Positions 16,680-25,080 are shown, counted from the first letter of the stretch. The stretch: DNA of 64,000 nucleotides from Mycolicibacterium goodii (GCF_001187505.1 NZ_CP012150.1:5676048-5740047), one strand, 5' to 3'. Notes: a model not told the origin generated them from the letters alone. A program made the numbers and translations.

Positions 16680-17792
16680 CTAGTTGCCGCCGACGCGGTC
16701 GCTCTTCTCCAGCAGCGCGGTGTACTTGTCGCTCCACTGCTTGGATTCGTTGAGCAGTTTGTCGACGTCGACGGGGATGACCTCGAGACCTTCCAGGGGG
16801 TCTTTGAGGCCTTCCGGCTCGATCGAGGGCGTGAGGCTCAGATCGACGAGGATCTGCTGGCCTTCGGTGAGCAGCCAGTCCACGAACAGCAGCGCCGCTG
16901 CCGGGTGCGCCGCGTTCTTCATCAGTGCCGCACCCTGGGGGCGGGCGATCACGGGTTGTACGAACGGCTGGTAGGCGACCGGCGCGCCCTTGTCGGCGAC
17001 CCGCTGGACCAGGTAGGAGTAGTTCGATGCGGCTACGGAAAACTGTCCGGCCGAGAGCAGTTCGCCCATCACGGTGTGTCCCTTGACGACCTTGGCGCCG
17101 TTGGCCATCTCGGAGAACAGACGGTCGATCTCGCTGTCGCTCTTGCCGTGTTCCTGCCAGTAGGTGTACAGGGTCAGGTACCAGTCGTAGTCGGAGAGTT
17201 CCATGGCCAGCTGTCCGTCCCACTTGGGATCGGCCAGGTCCTCCCAGCTCTTGGGCTGCTGCCCGGCGGGCACCTTGGTGGTGTTCCAACTGGGGGTGAA
17301 CAGGTTGTACCGGGTTGCGGTCCAGCTGTCGAAGCGGCCGGCCTCGGCAACCTTGTCGCGGCGCTCACCGGCGTACGGAGCCGCGAGTCCCTCCTGACCG
17401 ATCGCGCCCATCTCGCGATCGTTGGTCTCGACCACGTCGGCGCCGGGATGATTCGCGCTGGCTTCCTGCAGGAGCCGCTGCAGGACGGTCTCCGACGCCG
17501 CGCGGTACAGATTCACCTTGACACCGGTCTGGTCGGTGAACGCCTTGGTGATCGCGTTGGCCACGTCGGCGGTCATCGAGGTGTAGAGCGAGAGTTCACC
17601 CTCGGCCCTCGCGTCCTGCAGCAGTCGCTCGCGACGCTCCTGTCCCTTGAGGGCTTCGTACTCCTGGTACTTGGCCACGGCCGCCGTGGAACCCGATGCG
17701 GCCGGGTTCGACGCCGTCGGCGACGCCCCACAGGAAGCCAGCGCGAAGGTGAGGCCGATGGCGACGGTGATTCGACCGAGTCTGAGTGACAT
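16680..17792 (-). CDS. ABC solute-binding lipoprotein 1 (iron/thiamine-type family)
   Basis: 370 residues with a lipoprotein signal peptide ending in LASC (Cys near residue 21), then a class II periplasmic binding fold. Landmarks are GELSLYTSM, RAASETVLQRLLQEA, PSWNT, LADPKWDGQLAME and a C-terminal SDKYTALLEK. The pattern S-E-T-V-L-Q-R recurs in the lipoproteins at 20.8 and 23.9 kb, so these three are paralogues. As the first gene of the operon with permease and ATPase, this one is the dedicated partner. A GntR operator lies 65 bases upstream. The ligand is unknown. Confidence 0.85.
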   Translation of the reverse strand: MSLRLGRITVAIGLTFALASCGASPTASNPAASGSTAAVAKYQEYEALKGQERRERLLQDARAEGELSLYTSMTADVANAITKAFTDQTGVKVNLYRAASETVLQRLLQEASANHPGADVVETNDREMGAIGQEGLAAPYAGERRDKVAEAGRFDSWTATRYNLFTPSWNTTKVPAGQQPKSWEDLADPKWDGQLAMELSDYDWYLTLYTYWQEHGKSDSEIDRLFSEMANGAKVVKGHTVMGELLSAGQFSVAASNYSYLVQRVADKGAPVAYQPFVQPVIARPQGAALMKNAAHPAAALLFVDWLLTEGQQILVDLSLTPSIEPEGLKDPLEGLEVIPVDVDKLLNESKQWSDKYTALLEKSDRVGGN

Positions 17793-17856
17793 TGCCGTGC
17801 AGTCCTATCTGTTCGGTTCCGATGGCTCCGCGGATGGGGCGGCTAAGTTGGACTTA

Positions 17857-17867
17857 TTGTAAGACCA
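17857..17867. promoter_or_regulatory. GntR operator upstream of the SBP1-permease-ATPase operon
   Basis: TTGTAAGACCA, on the other strand TGGTCTTACAA, fits TNGTNNNACNA. It lies 65 bases upstream of the SBP1 start. The rest of the gap between 17793 and 18152 holds this site, a hairpin at 18096-18129 and no credible gene. Confidence 0.7.
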
Positions 17868-18095
17868 TTGCTGTGTGATTTCTACCATGATTATTGACCG
17901 GTGTGAAGCCGCCAACAAACAGGCATTCGCGCCGGTCAGGGGCAGGATCAGGGCGAGCGCGACACGGCGCGCACACTCGACATGTGTCGAGGAGGAGCGG
18001 CGTCGGCACCATCGAATGCCATCAGCAAATGGGAGAATCGACGGCCCGCGCCCAGGGTGAGGCAAACAGGCTGCGCCGACGATGAAATGGAGGTT

Positions 18096-18129
18096 CGGTC
18101 CGGCGGCCGCCGAGCAAGCCGCCGGACCG
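18096..18129 (-). terminator. Hairpin terminator after bicupin 2
   Basis: An 11-base perfect inverted repeat, CGGTCCGGCGG and CCGCCGGACCG, with a 12-base loop, starts 24 bases downstream of the bicupin 2 stop. There is no T-run, as is common for mycobacterial intrinsic terminators. It probably separates the bicupin 2 transcript from the next promoter. Confidence 0.65.
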
Positions 18130-18152
18130 AGGAATTCTGGGCGAAGCCTGGA

Positions 18153-19181
18153 TCAAGCCTGGACGTCGGCCAACTCGGAGGCGGCCCGATCGGAACCGGA
18201 GGCTGGTTCGAAATAGTGCACCGCGTCGTAGCCCAGGTGCTTGAACACGCGGTTCTGCGCGTTGAACAACCGCAGCGGTGCGCCATCGGCCGCGAAGACC
18301 TGGCACACATGATTCTGTGGCACGTACAGGGTGTCGCCCTGCTTGATTTCGAATCGCTTGGGCTTCAGCGCAATTCGTGCATAGTACTTCTCGGCGATCT
18401 CGGCCTCGACCTCCCACTGCAGTGCGTGGCCGGACCCGGAGAGCACGTAGTACACCTCGTCGGCCATCTTCCAGTACTTGCCGGAGTGTCCGCCGGCGGG
18501 AACCTCGAGTTCGAACGCGTCGATGCTGAAGATCCGGCCGTCGGTGCGCTCCGGCGAGGCGATCACGCGCACCCGGCCGAGCGGGGTCTGCTCCCAGGCC
18601 GTGTCGGCCGGGCTGATGACCTTCTTGCGGTCCAGCACGCCGGGCGTCCAGATCTTCGACCAGTCCTCGCGCGGGCCGAACGCTTCCTCGTTGTCGACCG
18701 GGCCGCTGCGGCCCTGCTGGATGAGCCCCATGAACATCCACGTGCACTTGGCCTTCACGACCAGGGCGAGCGCCTTCTCGTCGTAAGGGTTGAAGTGCCG
18801 GTGCACCGAGTCGGTGTGCACGTAGACCAGGTCGTCCTTGGCCCAGTCGTAGCGCTGGTCGTCGTGGATCTCGTAGCCGCGGCCTTCGAGGATGTAGAAC
18901 GCCGCCTCGTTCTGGTGGCCGTGCCCGTGGTTCGACGACTGCGGGGGCAGTTCGACGAAGTGGACCTGGATGGTCTGCGTCAGGAAGTCCTCGTCGCCGG
19001 GACCGATCCGCCACCAGGTGCGCGACTGTTCGCTGTCGCCCGAGTGTGCGATCTTGGCGTCGTCGACCACGAAGGAATCGTCACGGACCCGCTCCACGCC
19101 CAGTTGCCGGCGGCGGAACTCACCGAGACCGTAGGTCTCCGACGTGAGCCCACGTACGAATACCCGGCCCTTCTTCCCCAT
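18153..19181 (-). CDS. Bicupin protein 2
   Basis: 342 residues in two cupin domains. The N-terminal domain has a full metal site: His at about 85, 87 and 89 with Glu at 92 (NHGHGHQNEAAF) and HRHFN near 127-130. The C-terminal domain is weaker (AGGHSGKYWKMADEVYYVLSG, then QNHVCQVF). Size and layout resemble bicupin ring-cleavage dioxygenases such as gentisate or 1-hydroxy-2-naphthoate dioxygenase, but sequence identity is not obvious. The ATG has AAGGAG with a 5-base spacer. It stands alone between its own operator upstream and a hairpin downstream, which suggests independent, strong expression. Confidence 0.78.
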   Translation of the reverse strand: MGKKGRVFVRGLTSETYGLGEFRRRQLGVERVRDDSFVVDDAKIAHSGDSEQSRTWWRIGPGDEDFLTQTIQVHFVELPPQSSNHGHGHQNEAAFYILEGRGYEIHDDQRYDWAKDDLVYVHTDSVHRHFNPYDEKALALVVKAKCTWMFMGLIQQGRSGPVDNEEAFGPREDWSKIWTPGVLDRKKVISPADTAWEQTPLGRVRVIASPERTDGRIFSIDAFELEVPAGGHSGKYWKMADEVYYVLSGSGHALQWEVEAEIAEKYYARIALKPKRFEIKQGDTLYVPQNHVCQVFAADGAPLRLFNAQNRVFKHLGYDAVHYFEPASGSDRAASELADVQA

Positions 19182-19208
19182 GCCTGCTCCTTAGCCTCTT
19201 TTGTATAA

Positions 19209-19219
19209 TGGTTTTACCA
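19209..19219. promoter_or_regulatory. GntR operator upstream of bicupin 2
   Basis: TGGTTTTACCA, flanked as AATGGTTTTACCATT, is a palindrome apart from its centre. It ends 28 bases upstream of the bicupin 2 ATG and lies after the stop of the isochorismatase-like gene. Confidence 0.77.
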
Positions 19220-19236
19220 TTGCAGCGTAAGTCACG

Positions 19237-19869
19237 TCACAACGGTTGTCCAGCACCAATCTTCGTCTCCTGCGGCGTCAGACCTGCGATGACCTCGTCG
19301 AGCGACCGCACATTGCACATCCGCGGGAACACCTTCTCCATGAAGAAGGCCCGTTGCTCGGCGAACCCGTGGCAGCACTCCGGCACGATGGTGATCTGGA
19401 AGTCCATGTCACGGGCGTCGTAGGCCGTCGATGCGATACCGACGTGCACCGAACCCCCGACGAGCAGGATCGTGTCGATGTACCGGCTGCGCAACGACAG
19501 CTCAAGGTGGGTCCCGTGGAACGCCGACCACCGGTGCTTGGGCACGTCGTAATCGCCCGGTTGCGGCGCGATCTCGGCGAGCACCGAGAGCCCGGGCGAG
19601 CCCGACGCGTGCGGCGGCACCGTGCGGTACGGATTGTCCGGTCCCCACGGCCGGAAGTGGCTGTCGGTGTCGGGGATCGTTCTGGCGAAGTCAGCGCCGT
19701 CGGCGCGGTGGTCCGCACGCGCGTAGAAAATCGGCACCCCCACACTGCGGCACGCTTCGATCAGACGCCTGGTCGGACCGAGCGAGCCGGCCTGCTCGAT
19801 CGCGTCCCGGTAGGCCTCCAGCATGTCGAAGACGACCAGACCGGTGGAGCGGAAGTCGTAGTGAATCAC
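19237..19869 (-). CDS. Isochorismatase-family hydrolase lacking the catalytic cysteine
   Basis: 210-residue alpha/beta hydrolase of the isochorismatase superfamily. The Asp is in GLVVFDML and the Lys in DVPKHRWSAF. At the usual cysteine position the text is GGSVHVGIASTAYDA, with Gly where amidases such as nicotinamidase have Cys. The true isochorismatases EntB and PhzD also have HVG or HIG here, and they hydrolyse a vinyl ether instead of an amide. An enol-ether or related bond is therefore a better guess than an amide. The GTG start has GGAG upstream. It ends the operon that begins with SBP3. Confidence 0.8.
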   Translation of the reverse strand: MIHYDFRSTGLVVFDMLEAYRDAIEQAGSLGPTRRLIEACRSVGVPIFYARADHRADGADFARTIPDTDSHFRPWGPDNPYRTVPPHASGSPGLSVLAEIAPQPGDYDVPKHRWSAFHGTHLELSLRSRYIDTILLVGGSVHVGIASTAYDARDMDFQITIVPECCHGFAEQRAFFMEKVFPRMCNVRSLDEVIAGLTPQETKIGAGQPL

Positions 19870-19890
19870 AATGATCGAACTCCAGATGTG

Positions 19891-20763
19891 TCAGTGCAAA
19901 CGGGTGTTGGCGGCGAATTCGTAATCTGCTGCGATGGTTGACGTGAAACGCCACGACACGTCCGCCGCGGGCGTCTCGGACATCGTGGTGCCCAGCCAAC
20001 GCACCATCAGGTCGAAGGTCTCTGCAGCCTGTTCGGCACGGAATCGTCCCGGCATGGTGTCGTTCAGCCATCCGTGCGGCAGATCGGGATACATCATGAA
20101 TTCATATGTGCGGCGGGCATCTTCGAGATGACCGCGCAACGCGCGGACATCTTCGACGGACATCGTGTGGTCCTTCTCGCCCCAGATCCCGAGGACCGGC
20201 GCGGCGCCCGCCTTGATCAGGTCGGGGTACGGGGTGGACCGCAGCTCGCCGACCTGGTACTCGCGCGGCTGCGCTCCGCCGTAGAGCATGATGACCGCCG
20301 CGATGTCGTCGCGGCTCGCGTCGGCCACGATGCCGAAACTTCCCGTCCGGCAGATGCCGAGCACGGCCACGGGCGACTCCGCGGCGGCCGCGGACACGGA
20401 GCGGGCGTGGGAGATCGCCGCATCGAGGTGGCGCAGCGCGGCAGCGTCACCGATGTCGGGTAGGCGTTCGTGCTGCCCGGTGAGGTCCATGTCCGCATAG
20501 AAGTCCGGCGCGATCGCGACGAACCCCGCCTCGGCGAAGCGTTCGGTCAGCTCCACCGTGTGCCGCACCACGCCATACCGCTCGTGGCACAGGACGACGA
20601 TCGGCGTCGGTCCGCTCACACGGTCCGGTACCGCCACCCATCCGTAGGACACCGGACCCAGCCGAGTCAGTTCGTCGGGCGGAATCCGGTCCGCGGGGCC
20701 ACGCACCTCGACGGGCCGCAACGCAGGGACGCCATCGGGCTCTACACACATCGACAGGCACAA
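19891..20763 (-). CDS. Dienelactone hydrolase-family protein
   Basis: 290 residues. The catalytic Cys is in LGICRTGSFG, the Glu in CHERYGV, the Asp in GEKDHTM and the His in DLPHGWLND, which is the full dienelactone hydrolase set. Such enzymes open lactones made during aromatic ring breakdown (dienelactone to maleylacetate). The N-terminal 35 residues and the C-terminal extension (SWRFTSTIAADYEF) are longer than in classical ClcD/TfdE. It follows the SBP2 gene by 12 bases and precedes the isochorismatase-like gene by 21. Confidence 0.85.
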   Translation of the reverse strand: MCLSMCVEPDGVPALRPVEVRGPADRIPPDELTRLGPVSYGWVAVPDRVSGPTPIVVLCHERYGVVRHTVELTERFAEAGFVAIAPDFYADMDLTGQHERLPDIGDAAALRHLDAAISHARSVSAAAAESPVAVLGICRTGSFGIVADASRDDIAAVIMLYGGAQPREYQVGELRSTPYPDLIKAGAAPVLGIWGEKDHTMSVEDVRALRGHLEDARRTYEFMMYPDLPHGWLNDTMPGRFRAEQAAETFDLMVRWLGTTMSETPAADVSWRFTSTIAADYEFAANTRLH

Positions 20764-20775
20764 CCTTTCGATCTT

Positions 20776-21870
20776 TCAGGACCCGGCGACGAGCCGGTTG
20801 TATTCATCGGCGATCTCGGGACGTTCCGCCACGAAGCTCGCCACGTCCATGTCGACGACCTCCGCACCGGCGAGCGGATCATGCTCGGTGGCCAACGGGG
20901 GCAGAGCACGCAGCCGCCGGTCGACCGCGGCCCCGTCGGGTCCCAGCTGGAAGTCGAGGTACAGCGCCGCACCGGCAGGGTTGTCGGTTCCGCGCATCAC
21001 GCCACCCGCGTCGTACCGCACGACCACGGGGTCGACGATATGTCCGCTCCCCTGTCCGAAGGACACCGCGGCACCCTTGGCCGCGAGTCTGTCGATCGAC
21101 TGTGTGTACACCGACAGCGCCACGTCGAACTGTCCCGCGGCCAGTAGCTCCGCCTGAACCGTGTGCCCCTTGGCGGTCTTGGCGTTGGCGGCCACCCGGG
21201 TGAACATCGAGGTGAACTCCCCGGGCGACATACCGCGATCGCGGTAGTAGCGACGCAGTGTGGCGTACCAGTCGATATCGCTGTACTCCAGGCTGATCCG
21301 CCCGTTCCACCGCGGATCGGCGAACCCGCTGTAGTCGGCGGGCAGGTTGCCCGGGGAGAGCTTGTCCGTGTTGAACCCCGCCACGAACGCCAGGCGGCGC
21401 ACACCCGTCCACCCGGCCGACTTGCCTGCCTCGGGCATCGCGTCGCGGTAGTCGGAGTCGTACTCGCCCAGCAGCCCCTGTGACTCGACCGCGGTCATGT
21501 CGGCCGCAGGCGCGACCAGTACGTCATTGCCGAGTTTCTTCGCGGCGGCCTCCTGGACGACCCGCTGCAGCACCGTCTCCGAGTTGGCGTTGTACACGTT
21601 GACCTTGATGCCGTACTTCGCACTGAACGCGTCGGCCATCTCCTGCTCGTCGTTGAAGGCCGAGTAGACGTTCAGATCCCCCTCCCGCTTGGCGGCTTCG
21701 AGCAGCGCGGACTCGCGTGCCGAGCCGGTCAGCCCGTCCCAGGGCTGCCCGGCCGACACGGACTCCTGTTGCGGCCCATCCGAATTCCCCTGCGGTGCTG
21801 TGCCGCACGCGCCGGACAGCAGGGACAGACCGATGACCGCCACCATCGCGACGGGTTCACGAAATCGCAT
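20776..21870 (-). CDS. ABC solute-binding lipoprotein 2
   Basis: 364 residues with a lipoprotein signal (LLSGACG, Cys near residue 22) and the same fold and motifs as the lipoproteins at 16.7 and 23.9 kb (NANSETVLQRVVQEA, FADPRWNGRISLEYSDIDWYA). The ATG at 21870 has GAGGAG with a 7-base spacer; an upstream in-frame GTG is less likely. There is no adjacent permease, so it presumably feeds the importer at 13.7-16.6 kb and widens its substrate range. It sits between the AAA+ ATPase gene and the dienelactone hydrolase gene. Confidence 0.82.
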   Translation of the reverse strand: MRFREPVAMVAVIGLSLLSGACGTAPQGNSDGPQQESVSAGQPWDGLTGSARESALLEAAKREGDLNVYSAFNDEQEMADAFSAKYGIKVNVYNANSETVLQRVVQEAAAKKLGNDVLVAPAADMTAVESQGLLGEYDSDYRDAMPEAGKSAGWTGVRRLAFVAGFNTDKLSPGNLPADYSGFADPRWNGRISLEYSDIDWYATLRRYYRDRGMSPGEFTSMFTRVAANAKTAKGHTVQAELLAAGQFDVALSVYTQSIDRLAAKGAAVSFGQGSGHIVDPVVVRYDAGGVMRGTDNPAGAALYLDFQLGPDGAAVDRRLRALPPLATEHDPLAGAEVVDMDVASFVAERPEIADEYNRLVAGS

Positions 21871-21910
21871 CGTTGCACTCCTCACTGCCGGCCGATGTCA
21901 TTGCACCGGA

Positions 21911-22813
21911 TCAGGTCCCGATGCGCGGTGTGACGAGGTACTCGACCGCGGTCAGCAGATCGTCGGCGGTCAACTCGTTGGGATCTCGGGTGACCTCGCG
22001 ACGCAGGGTGAGGGCCGACAGCACGAGCTTGCGGATGCGCCTGCCGTCGAGACCGGCACACGCGTCGGCCAGTTTGGCGTGCAACCCGCCGTCATGCCCG
22101 AGCGTTTCGATACCGGGCCAGTGGACGGCGAGTTCGAGCAGGCTGTGCCCGATGATGCGCGCGATGGTCTCCGTATCGGGCAACGACAGCGACAGAACCA
22201 GATCCGCGCGGGACAGGAAGGCCTCGTCGACGGCCTCGGCGAAGTTGGTCGTCGCGACGAACAGCACCCGCGGGAGTTCGGCGGCAACCGCGTCGATCCC
22301 GGCCAGCAGGGCATCGGTCGCACGATGCACGTCAACGGGATTGGCCCCGAAAGACGCGGCAGAGCGGCGCACCGCGAAGCTCTCCACCTCGTCGATGAGC
22401 ACGATCGTGTGCGGTCGCCGCGCGGCCAGCTCCGGGATCGTGCCCGTCATCAACGTGGTGATGTTGCGTTGGCTCTCCCCCAGCAACTCCGACGGGAACG
22501 CGTGCGGATCGATCTCCACATAGGTGGTCGCCCCGCGCCGGGCCACGGCCCGCGCGGCCATCTGCCCGAGCCCGCGGGCCAGCGTCGTCTTCCCGGTGCC
22601 CGGCGGACCCGACAGGATGATCAGACCGTGCGGCAGCCCGGCCATGGTCGACAGCGCGGGCCCGTGCAGCAGCGTCAGCAACGCATGGTTGAGCAGACGT
22701 TCCTTGACCTCGGGTGCGGTGACGATGTGGTCCCACGGGCCGTCGTGGTGATCCGACGGCAGCACGTGCACCGACAGCACACCCTGCGGCAGAGCGGCGG
22801 GCGTCACGGCCAT
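21911..22813 (-). CDS. TRIP13/Pch2-like AAA+ ATPase
   Basis: 300-residue AAA+ protein with Walker A GPPGTGKT (69-76), Walker B IDEVES (140-145), sensor 1 ATTN (187-190), arginine finger in FLSRAD (about 202) and sensor 2 GLDGRRIRKL (254-263). DEVESF, then ALLAGIDAV, TTN, AFLSRAD and GLDGRRIRKL follow the same course as TRIP13/Pch2, the remodeller of HORMA-domain proteins. The N-terminal 35 residues are short and there is no large substrate-recognition domain, so the protein is a minimal version. No HORMA or CD-NTase gene is nearby. It overlaps the end of bicupin 3 by ten bases and lies in the same operon as SBP2 and SBP3, so its client is likely a pathway protein. Confidence 0.78.
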   Translation of the reverse strand: MAVTPAALPQGVLSVHVLPSDHHDGPWDHIVTAPEVKERLLNHALLTLLHGPALSTMAGLPHGLIILSGPPGTGKTTLARGLGQMAARAVARRGATTYVEIDPHAFPSELLGESQRNITTLMTGTIPELAARRPHTIVLIDEVESFAVRRSAASFGANPVDVHRATDALLAGIDAVAAELPRVLFVATTNFAEAVDEAFLSRADLVLSLSLPDTETIARIIGHSLLELAVHWPGIETLGHDGGLHAKLADACAGLDGRRIRKLVLSALTLRREVTRDPNELTADDLLTAVEYLVTPRIGT

Positions 22814-23871
22814 GTCGGCCGGGTCACCTCCGGCCAGTCGACCGTGGTCGGGTCGCCTGCCTGCGCGTCCCGGATGTGCTCCGGCGGCTCCTCGAACAGC
22901 ACCAGCGGATCCAGCAGCACCCGCATGGTGTCGAGCAGGCTGTCGAACATGTGGATGCGCACCACCTTGGCGGTGTTCTCCTGGTCGTCGTTGAAGTGCT
23001 GGTGCCACAGGAAATGGTCGACCACGATCAGGTCGCCCTTCTTCCACGGGTGGTTCGTGCCGCCCTCGGGTTCGGTGCCCAGGTAGCTGTGGCCGGAGCC
23101 CTCCAGCACGTACAACCACGCCTCACCGGCGTGCCGGTGCATCGATTGTCCACGGCCGGGGCCGATCTCGAACATGGCCATCGAGATGCCCGACGCCTGG
23201 TAACCGATCGCGCGGTCCAGCAGGAACGTGGTGCGGGTACCGCGTGGCGTCGGCAGGAGTTCGAGTTCGTCCCAGTTGGTGTGCAACCGCCCCGACCTTC
23301 GGGCCTGCTGATCGCCCGCCAACCGCCGCAGCCGCCGCGCATAGGGATCGTCGCCGGTGCCGCCCGCGCTGAACGCCGGCCGGGGTGGCAGTTCGGCGAC
23401 CGGCGTGTGGCCGGCGTCCTCGATCATCGCCATGCCCATGGTCTCCAGCAGCGGTTCGCTGGAGAAGGTCAGGTAGCGCGCGGTGGTGTCGCCGTCGTTG
23501 CCGGACCGGTGCCAGCACCAGGCCGGAAGGTGCAGTGAATCCCCTGGGCCCCAGTCGATTCGCTCGCCGTCGATCTCGGTCCAGCCGTGGCCGGCCACGA
23601 CCAGCACCATGGCGTCCCACGAATGCCGGTGGATGGTGGACACCACACCGGGATCCAGTTCGTGCGCCAGCGCGTCCATCGAGCGGGTCGGCCGATCGGC
23701 GTCGGCGCCGACGTACACGCCGACCCGCGTTCCACGCGCGGTCTCGGCCATCTCCACCTGTTCGAGGGGCACCACGGTCTTCTGGTATCCCCGCCACTCC
23801 TCGATGAAATCGGCGCGGCGCTTCTTCTGCACGTGATAGTGCGTCACCTTCGTTGTCGTGCGGGTGGCCAT
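22804..23871 (-). CDS. Bicupin protein 3, gentisate-dioxygenase-like layout
   Basis: 355 residues with two complete cupin metal sites: His 81, His 83 and His 121 in the first (IHRHSWDA, PAWCWHRSGNDG), and His 245, His 247, Glu 250 and His 290 in the second (MHRHAGEAW, WHQHFN). The stretch GPGDSLHLPAWCWHRSGN resembles the gentisate dioxygenase segment around its third iron ligand. It is the best candidate in the locus for a ring-cleaving or other Fe/Mn oxygenase. It is the second gene of the SBP3 operon and its 3' end overlaps the AAA+ ATPase gene. Confidence 0.78.
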   Translation of the reverse strand: MATRTTTKVTHYHVQKKRRADFIEEWRGYQKTVVPLEQVEMAETARGTRVGVYVGADADRPTRSMDALAHELDPGVVSTIHRHSWDAMVLVVAGHGWTEIDGERIDWGPGDSLHLPAWCWHRSGNDGDTTARYLTFSSEPLLETMGMAMIEDAGHTPVAELPPRPAFSAGGTGDDPYARRLRRLAGDQQARRSGRLHTNWDELELLPTPRGTRTTFLLDRAIGYQASGISMAMFEIGPGRGQSMHRHAGEAWLYVLEGSGHSYLGTEPEGGTNHPWKKGDLIVVDHFLWHQHFNDDQENTAKVVRIHMFDSLLDTMRVLLDPLVLFEEPPEHIRDAQAGDPTTVDWPEVTRPTWP

Positions 23872-23909
23872 GTCTCCCTTTCGTGCGTACTTGCGGTGAT
23901 CGGTCCGGT

Positions 23910-25013
23910 TCAGGCCTGCCCGGCCGAATCGGTGATCTTCTTGTAGTCGTCGCTCCACTTGCGCGGGTTGTCGAGCAGTTCCTGCTCGGGCACCGACACG
24001 GTTTCGACTCCGGCCAACGGGTCGTCGGCGGTGGGTACCGCACCGATCCGGTTGGCGCCGGCGATGGCCTGCTGACCGTCGGTCAGCAGGAAGTCGAGGA
24101 ACAGCATCGCGGCGGCCGGGTGCTTGGCGGACTTCATCAGACCGGCTCCGTTGGGCCGCAACACAACCGGCTCGATCGGCTTGCCGTCGACCTTCCAGGC
24201 CACCGCCGCACCCTTGGCGGCGGCGTTGTCGACGGTGTGCGAGTAGACCGATGCCGCGACGTCGAACTGACCGGCGGACAGCAGTTCGCCCATCACGGTG
24301 TGTCCCTTGGTGATCTTGGAGTTGCCGGCCAACCGCTGGAAGAACGCCGCGATGTCCGCATCGGACATCCCCTTCGACTGGTAGTACTTGTACATCGCGG
24401 CGTACCAGTCGTAGTCGCCGATCTCCAGCCCCACACGGCCTTTCCACTGCGGGTCCGCGAGATCGGTCAGCGATTTCGGTTCGGTGCCAGCAGGCACCTT
24501 GTCGGAGTTCCAGCCAACGACGAACGCGTTGAAGCGGTCCGCGGTCCACCCGTCCTTGCGTCCTTCCGGGCGGACCTTGTCGCGCAGCTCCCCCTCGTAC
24601 GGGCTGAGCAACTGCTGTTGCTGCATCGCGTTGAGTTCACCGGCGTTGGTCTCCACGATGTCGGCGCCCTGATATCCGGCCGTCGATTCCTGGATCACCC
24701 GCTGCAGGACGGTTTCGGAGTTCGCCCGGTACGTCTCGACGGGCAGTCCGTACTTGTCCTCGAACGCCTTGACCACGTCGTCCATGTCGGTGTTGGACGT
24801 GTACAGGGTCAGTTGGCCGTCCTTCTTGGCCATGTCCAGCAACGTCTGATTTCGCTCGTCACCGGTGAGGCCGTTGATCTGGTCGTAGACCTGTTGCGCC
24901 GCTGAGCTTTCCGCGGCTGTCGACGCGGTGTTGCCCGCGGTGGGGCTTCCGCCGCAGGCCGCTACCGCCAACACCACGGCCGTCGCCAGGCAACCCGCGA
25001 GATGTTTGTTCAC
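23910..25013 (-). CDS. ABC solute-binding lipoprotein 3
   Basis: 367 residues with a lipoprotein signal (VAACGG, Cys near residue 20) and the shared motifs RANSETVLQRVIQES, LADPQWKGRVGLE and GDYDWYAAMYKYY. It is the most similar of the three to lipoprotein 1. The GTG start has TAGGAG with a 6-base spacer. As the first gene of a six-gene operon (SBP3, bicupin 3, AAA+, SBP2, dienelactone hydrolase, isochorismatase-like) it lies 35 bases downstream of a GntR operator. It should deliver substrate to the importer at 13.7-16.6 kb. Confidence 0.85.
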   Translation of the reverse strand: MNKHLAGCLATAVVLAVAACGGSPTAGNTASTAAESSAAQQVYDQINGLTGDERNQTLLDMAKKDGQLTLYTSNTDMDDVVKAFEDKYGLPVETYRANSETVLQRVIQESTAGYQGADIVETNAGELNAMQQQQLLSPYEGELRDKVRPEGRKDGWTADRFNAFVVGWNSDKVPAGTEPKSLTDLADPQWKGRVGLEIGDYDWYAAMYKYYQSKGMSDADIAAFFQRLAGNSKITKGHTVMGELLSAGQFDVAASVYSHTVDNAAAKGAAVAWKVDGKPIEPVVLRPNGAGLMKSAKHPAAAMLFLDFLLTDGQQAIAGANRIGAVPTADDPLAGVETVSVPEQELLDNPRKWSDDYKKITDSAGQA

Positions 25014-25047
25014 GACTCACTCCTACCGCCGATGATCGAATGGACTA

Positions 25048-25058
25048 AGGTCATACCA
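25048..25058. promoter_or_regulatory. GntR operator upstream of the SBP3 operon
   Basis: AGGTCATACCA, on the other strand TGGTATGACCT, has one mismatch to TNGTNNNACNA at its outer base and is flanked by ATTAG as at 8008. It lies 35 bases upstream of the SBP3 start. Confidence 0.66.
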
Positions 25059-25080
25059 TTAGTGTGATTTGTATCATGTT

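Noticed and set aside
21911..22813. CBASS defence system suggested by the TRIP13-like ATPase
   Set aside because: No CD-NTase, HORMA or effector gene is within the window and the surrounding genes are metabolic.
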